Shown: positions 60,017 to 64,000 of the stretch, piece by piece
How positions within the stretch are numbered: position 1 is the first letter of the stretch
Layout of the letters: each line of letters opens with the position of its first letter
Assembly: GCF_900609065.1 (NCBI RefSeq)
Contig: NZ_UXAU01000020.1
Location: 124,001-188,000, forward strand
Length of the DNA stretch: 64,000 nt
Source: Arthrobacter ulcerisalmonis
GTDB lineage: Bacteria; Actinomycetota; Actinomycetes; Actinomycetales; Micrococcaceae
Direction of reading: 5' to 3'
The notes under the pieces: generated by a model
Databases searched by the model: none
What the model was told of the DNA's origin: nothing
What the model saw: only the letters and a program-made list of their open reading frames with translations
Program-made: the position numbers and the translations under genes

Positions 60017-60810
60017 GCGCCCACGTCCCGGCGGTCAAGGACGACGGCGGCAATCGCCACGAGCGCCGCAGACAAGCCCCAGAGCCATCCGGCGGCGGCC
60101 CAGTCGGCTCCATTGACCACGGGCGAGTTGCCGTAGGCCCAGTGGTACGGGCTCAGGTTCAGCAGCCATTCGACGCCGGGTGCCTGCCGGCCCACTGCGT
60201 TGAAGACGTAGCCGAGTACCCCCACGGCAGCGCCCGCGGCCAAGCCCACGGTCCGCCGGCCACTGGCAGCACCAGCACACAGGGCCGCTGACCCGCTCAG
60301 CAGCGCCAGGCCCGCAAAGAGGACCGCTGCGCCCACCACGTTCCCGGGCTTCAGCCCCAACTGAGATGGGCCGTTGAGGGCCAACACCAGCACCAAAACC
60401 AACGCCGCCAACACCACCACGCGCAGGGCCAGGGCCAAAGCACGCTCCAAAACCACCTGCACCCGCCGCACACCGTGGGCCAGGGTGAGCTCCAGCTGCC
60501 CGGATTCCTCGTCCCCGCCCACAGCGGCGGCACCCCAAGACACCGACGCGATGGTCATGAGCAGAAACCCGATCAGGCCAAACAATGTGGCTTGGGTGTA
60601 GCCGGGCCCAGTGGCGATCTGGTCATAGTTCAAGGCCTTGGTGAGCTCGGGCGGGAGGGCGTTGATCATGTCCTGCATCTGGGCGCTGCCACCAATGGAG
60701 GGGTACAACGGCAGGTACAGGAGGGCCGCGGCGGCGAGGCCCACGCCCCAGCCCAGCGTGCCACGCCACGAGTCAACGAAGGCCCTGCGGAACAGGGGGA
60801 GCACCGTCAT
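60013..60810 (-). CDS. ABC transporter permease (ABC-2-like)
   Basis: A 265-residue membrane protein with about six helices. It has RRAFVDSWRGTLGWGVGLAAAALLYLPLYPSIGG at the N-terminus, GGDEESGQLELTLAHGVRR near 105 and a C-terminal WLLNLSPYHWAYGNSPV near 215. These are typical of ABC-2 permeases paired with CcmA-type ATPases. The start overlaps the ATPase stop by 4 nt. The substrate is unknown; efflux is likely. Confidence 0.85.
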   Translation of the reverse strand: MTVLPLFRRAFVDSWRGTLGWGVGLAAAALLYLPLYPSIGGSAQMQDMINALPPELTKALNYDQIATGPGYTQATLFGLIGFLLMTIASVSWGAAAVGGDEESGQLELTLAHGVRRVQVVLERALALALRVVVLAALVLVLVLALNGPSQLGLKPGNVVGAAVLFAGLALLSGSAALCAGAASGRRTVGLAAGAAVGVLGYVFNAVGRQAPGVEWLLNLSPYHWAYGNSPVVNGADWAAAGWLWGLSAALVAIAAVVLDRRDVGA

Positions 60811-61730
60811 CGAAGTTCCCCCTCGGCGCCGGAATAGAGTTTCAAGACTGTCTCCTCCAGGTCTGGCTCCTCGATCACCAGGTCCGTGAGCTGCAGAGAT
60901 GCCAGCAGCTGAACCAAGGGTTGGACGTCGCCCGCCAGGACAGCCCCCACCGTCACCGCCGTCCGGGACTCCACTACCGTCACGGGGCTGACGCCTGGCA
61001 CTTTGGCCAGCCGCGCCACGGCGTCTTCCCCGGTGATGCCGGTGGCGCTGATCGTGACCTGGCGCGTTGCGCCGGCCCGGAGACCCTGCACCGATTCCAC
61101 GGCGATGATACGGCCGTCGCGGAGGATGGCCACGGCGTCGGCGGTCTGCTGGATTTCGCTGAGGACGTGCGAACTGAGGAACACCGTCTGGCCGCGGTCC
61201 CGGGCCTCGTGGACCATGCCGTGGAATTCCTGCTGCACCAGCGGGTCCAGTCCGCTGGTGGGCTCGTCGAGGATCAGGAGCTCCGGCTGGTGCATGAATG
61301 CCTGCACCAGGCCGAGTTTCTGCTTGTTGCCCTTGGATAGTTTGCGAGTGTGCCGGTCCAGGTCCAGGCGCAATCGATCGGCCAGTTCGTCAATCCGGCC
61401 CGGGGGAACGGGGCCGCTGATGGCCGCGTAGTGCGCCAACAGCTTGCGTCCGGTGACCCTGCCAGCCAGGACGAGCTCGCCGGGAAGGTAACCAATCCGG
61501 CGTCGTAATTGCGGACCACCAGCCCGCGGATCCTCGCCCAGCACGCGGACCTGCCCGCCGCTGGGCCTGATGATGTCCAGCAGGCAGCGCATGGTGGTGG
61601 TTTTACCCGCCCCGTTGGGGCCAATGACCCCGAAAACCGAGCCGGCCTCCACACTGAAATCCACGCCGTGGAGCACCTCCCGGCGGCCGAAACTCTTGGT
61701 GAGTGATTGCGCTGAAATTGCCGCTGACAT
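60807..61730 (-). CDS. ABC transporter ATPase (CcmA/YadG type)
   Basis: A 307-residue ATPase. Walker A is IGPNGAGKTTTM (about residues 35-46), the signature is LSKGNKQKLGLVQAF (about 134) and Walker B ends LLILDEPTSGLDPLVQ (about 158). After the nucleotide-binding domain there is a roughly 85-residue C-terminal domain (ATRQVTISATGITGEDAVARLAKV). It is the partner of the permease at 60013-60810. Confidence 0.88.
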   Translation of the reverse strand: MSAAISAQSLTKSFGRREVLHGVDFSVEAGSVFGVIGPNGAGKTTTMRCLLDIIRPSGGQVRVLGEDPRAGGPQLRRRIGYLPGELVLAGRVTGRKLLAHYAAISGPVPPGRIDELADRLRLDLDRHTRKLSKGNKQKLGLVQAFMHQPELLILDEPTSGLDPLVQQEFHGMVHEARDRGQTVFLSSHVLSEIQQTADAVAILRDGRIIAVESVQGLRAGATRQVTISATGITGEDAVARLAKVPGVSPVTVVESRTAVTVGAVLAGDVQPLVQLLASLQLTDLVIEEPDLEETVLKLYSGAEGELR

Positions 61731-61876
61731 GGCCCCTCCTGATGCGCGATGTGCGCTGCTGACCTCAACGGTAGGCCTGCAAACCCCCGGTGTATACGGT
61801 GCCGCGCGGGATATTCCCGATCACGCGGGGAGCGAACATGCCGCCGCGATTCTGCACGCACGCGTACCGTTATTCC

Positions 61877-62332
61877 ATGGCTACCCTTGACATCACCGGT
61901 GAACAGTTCGCATCAACCATCGAAGGCAATGACATTGTCCTCGTCGATTTTTGGGCTGAATGGTGCGGGCCCTGCAAGCAGTTTGGTCCCACATACTCCA
62001 GCGTGTCCGAGAAGCACCCAGACGTCCTTTTCACCAAGGTGGACACCGAGGCTGAGCAGCAGCTCGCCGCAGAGGCCGGCATCTCCTCCATTCCCACGCT
62101 TATGGCCTTCCGCGAGAAGGTCCTGGTGTTCTCGCAGCCCGGCGCGCTCAACGCACAGCAGCTTGAGCAGGTAGTGGACGCCGTCAAGGCGCTGGACATG
62201 GACGAGGTCCACGCCCACGTGGCCCGCTCGCAGGCCGAAGCTGCGGCTGCGCCGGAAAGCGCTGCAGCCCCGGATGCAGCAGCGCCCAACCGTTCCGCAG
62301 CTCAGCAGGACGGCACACAGATTCCCGAGTAG
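61877..62332 (+). CDS. trxA: thioredoxin with C-terminal extension
   Basis: 151 residues. The thioredoxin domain (about 1-107) has the active site FWAEWCGPCK (Cys at about 32 and 35) and the cis-Pro in ISSIPTLMAF (about 77). About 40 further residues are Ala-rich and hydrophilic (SQAEAAAAPESAAAP). The start is leaderless-type: TACCGT at 61865-61870, 6 nt, ATG at 61877. A strong hairpin follows the stop. Confidence 0.92.
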   Translation: MATLDITGEQFASTIEGNDIVLVDFWAEWCGPCKQFGPTYSSVSEKHPDVLFTKVDTEAEQQLAAEAGISSIPTLMAFREKVLVFSQPGALNAQQLEQVVDAVKALDMDEVHAHVARSQAEAAAAPESAAAPDAAAPNRSAAQQDGTQIPE

Positions 62333-62351
62333 GCCTCAGCGCCGAAACGTC

Positions 62352-62403
62352 GCAGGGTCCGGGTCCACCATCAACGGTGGGGCCGGACCCTGCTGTGTTG
62401 GTG
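62352..62403. terminator. bidirectional terminator between convergent genes
   Basis: GCAGGGTCCGG pairs with CCGGACCCTGC, with CCACC/GGTGG inside, lying between the thioredoxin stop and the stop of the gene at 62415. Confidence 0.7.
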
Positions 62404-62414
62404 GCTTGGGTAGA

Positions 62415-62693
62415 TCAGAGACGTTCCAGGGCAACCGGCTGGGCCAGCAGGGCGCTGAGGGACTCGTTGAGGTCTTGCACGGCGACGCCCTGGGAGTGCT
62501 TGGCGAGGTCCTCTTTTGAGGCCCACTGTTCCGTGAGGACCAGTTTTTCTTCCGTGGCTTCTGTCAATTCATAGCGAATGCAGCCGGGCTCATTCACCAC
62601 CTCGTCGATAGCGATCTCAAGGGCCAGCTTCACGCGGAAGAACTCGCCGTCGTTGGGGATGAACGTTGCCTGCAGGTCGATCGGTGCACTCAT
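62415..62693 (-). CDS. antibiotic biosynthesis monooxygenase (ABM)-fold protein
   Basis: 92 residues, the single-domain size. The ABM/quinol monooxygenase pattern is seen: [55 protein letters not shown], and a terminal helix region. Members are cofactor-free oxygenases acting on quinols or polyketides, or simple stress proteins. The conserved GCIRYEL and EQW segments support the family. Confidence 0.88.
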   Translation of the reverse strand: MSAPIDLQATFIPNDGEFFRVKLALEIAIDEVVNEPGCIRYELTEATEEKLVLTEQWASKEDLAKHSQGVAVQDLNESLSALLAQPVALERL

Positions 62694-62798
62694 GCTGCCA
62701 CTTTACCGGCCGTGCGTTCCGGTTCCCGTCCGTGTTTCGCACCGTGGCACCGTCCGCGGTGCTTTCCATGCCCCCAGCCAGTTGGTAGCGTGCCATTC

Positions 62799-64000
62799 AT
62801 GCGCGCCTACACAGCCGGGGACACTGATGTTCCATTGCTCAACGAGACCATCGGCCACCAGTTCGAGCGGGTGGCGGCACAATTCCCGTTCCATGACGCC
62901 CTGATCGAGGCGGCCGCGGTTCCGGGCGCGGACGCTCGCCGCTGGAGCTACGCCAAGATGAACGACGACGTCGACAGGCTGGCCCGCGCGCTCCTCGCCT
63001 TGGGCATCGCCAAGGGAGATCGGGTGGGCATCTGGAGCCCCAACTGCGCCGAGTGGACGCTGCTGCAATACGCCACCGCCAAGGCCGGCGCCATCCTGGT
63101 CAACGTCAATCCCGCTTACCGCAGCCACGAACTGGAGTTCGTGGTCCGGCAAAACGGGATGCGGCTACTGGTCACGGCGCCATCGGACCCCAACAGCGAC
63201 TATGTGGCAATGGCCCGGCAGGCACTGGCTGGTTCTGATGAGCTGGAGATGCTCGTCTTCCTACCCTCGCCCACTGGGCTGGGCCCCGACGGGATCGACT
63301 CCGATGATGAGGACTCCGACGACCCTGCCGCCGAGGGTGTGGGGCACCAGGCCGACGAGCATCACGGTGAGGTTCGGCGGTCAGCTGCGCCGCTCAGCGA
63401 CGCGGAACTCACCTACGCCGAACTGCTCAAGCGGGCAGACGCCGTCGGGCATGCAGAACTGAAGGCCAGAATGGCTGAGCTGGACCCGCACGATCCCATC
63501 AACCTGCAGTACACCTCAGGGACCACCGGTTTCCCCAAAGGGGCCACGCTGACGCACCACAATATCCTCAACAACGGTTACGCGATCGGCGAGCTGCTGG
63601 GCTACACGGAGCACGACCGGGTGGTGATACCCGTTCCGTTCTACCACTGCTTCGGCATGGTGATCGGCAACCTGAACGCGCTTAGCCACGGGGCGGCCAC
63701 CATCATTCCCGGCCGCGGCTTTTCGCCGGCGGCGGCGCTCGAGGCGGTCCAGGACTTTGGTGGCACGTCCCTGTACGGGGTGCCCACCATGTTCATTGCC
63801 GAGCTCGCGCTGCCCGATTTCAGCTCCTACGACCTCTCCACGCTGCGGACGGGCGTCATGGCAGGGTCGCTCTGCCCCATTGAGGTGATGAACCGGGTCA
63901 TCACCGAGATGCACATGGTGGATGTTGCCATCTGCTACGGCATGACTGAGACTTCGCCGGTGGCCACCATGACCCGCGACGGCGACACCTTGACCCAGCG
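62799..64000 (+). CDS. acyl-CoA synthetase (AMP-binding), 3' end beyond the window
   Basis: The open frame runs off the window edge, with 400 codons visible. It activates a carboxylic acid, probably a medium- or long-chain fatty acid, to its CoA ester. Visible motifs are [29 protein letters not shown] (about 80-108) and the AMP-binding P-loop [18 protein letters not shown] (about 237-254). [13 protein letters not shown] and [10 protein letters not shown] (about 380) follow. An acidic insertion of about 45 residues ([14 protein letters not shown], about 167-210) precedes the P-loop. TAGCGT lies 7 nt before the ATG, so the start is leaderless-type. Confidence 0.9.
   Translation, partial: MRAYTAGDTDVPLLNETIGHQFERVAAQFPFHDALIEAAAVPGADARRWSYAKMNDDVDRLARALLALGIAKGDRVGIWSPNCAEWTLLQYATAKAGAILVNVNPAYRSHELEFVVRQNGMRLLVTAPSDPNSDYVAMARQALAGSDELEMLVFLPSPTGLGPDGIDSDDEDSDDPAAEGVGHQADEHHGEVRRSAAPLSDAELTYAELLKRADAVGHAELKARMAELDPHDPINLQYTSGTTGFPKGATLTHHNILNNGYAIGELLGYTEHDRVVIPVPFYHCFGMVIGNLNALSHGAATIIPGRGFSPAAALEAVQDFGGTSLYGVPTMFIAELALPDFSSYDLSTLRTGVMAGSLCPIEVMNRVITEMHMVDVAICYGMTETSPVATMTRDGDTLTQ

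Noticed and set aside
61790..61876. Upstream in-frame extension of thioredoxin (29 extra residues)
   Set aside because: Thioredoxins begin at about MATLDIT, and a -10 hexamer sits 6 nt before that ATG.

Overview
The window reads as chromosomal DNA of a high-GC actinobacterium, most like Arthrobacter/Paenarthrobacter (Micrococcaceae). This is inferred from gene content and promoter style, not from a marker gene. Genes are dense and many are in tight operons. A large share of + strand starts (1481, 2434, 7530, 9521, 39426, 47982, 51423, 59462, 61877, 62799) lie 6-7 nt after a TANNNT -10 hexamer with no Shine-Dalgarno, the pattern of leaderless actinobacterial mRNAs. No rRNA, CRISPR array, prophage or insertion sequence is visible; there is one tRNA (Tyr, 58359-58440).

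Layout. (1) 1-1420: a DUF559 gene tail, a SUKH-like protein and a TRIC/UPF0126 membrane protein. (2) 1481-12365: assimilatory sulfate reduction. It holds sirohydrochlorin chelatase, sulfite reductase, APS/PAPS reductase, ATP-sulfurylase CysD and CysN, a sulfonate/nitrate-type ABC transporter without a binding protein, siroheme synthase CysG and ferredoxin-NADP reductase. Together these activate sulfate, reduce it to sulfide, build the siroheme of sulfite reductase and supply its electrons. (3) 12567-18080: two membrane proteins sharing a palindromic upstream motif, a GntR regulator with a CynX-type transporter, and a CYTH-CHAD protein. (4) 18073-31924, minus strand: one nonribosomal peptide operon, transcribed as trimodular NRPS, MbtH, ABC exporter ATPase and permease, phosphopantetheinyl transferase. 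The NRPS reading frame is broken in its second adenylation domain by an 8-bp tandem duplication. (5) 32096-36920: a small secreted protein, a PucR regulator, aminobutyraldehyde dehydrogenase and GABA transaminase, the putrescine/GABA route to succinic semialdehyde. (6) 37131-42426: RarD, topoisomerase IB, a DUF222-HNH protein and a second FprA paralogue. (7) 42577-45979: GAF regulator, aldehyde dehydrogenase and DUF779 protein with a clear operator. (8) 45980-48572: a repeat-rich spacer, an APC permease and a TetR regulator. (9) 48573-53597: DUF2461 protein, catalase with its Fur-family regulator and operator, an EntS-like exporter and HtpX. (10) 53594-57070: the EfeUOB iron importer with an iron-box-like palindrome. 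(11) 57265-64000: YajQ, a small exported protein, tRNA-Tyr, a K+ channel, a thioesterase, an ABC pair, thioredoxin, a monooxygenase-fold protein and the start of an acyl-CoA synthetase.

The most notable items are the slippage-type mutation in the NRPS, the binding-protein-less ABC operon led by a 55-residue leaderless membrane peptide, an 11-mer placed 79 and 80 nt upstream of two sulfur-cluster starts, a palindrome shared by two membrane-protein promoters, and a nested-hairpin repeat element in the 46.0-46.3 kb spacer.
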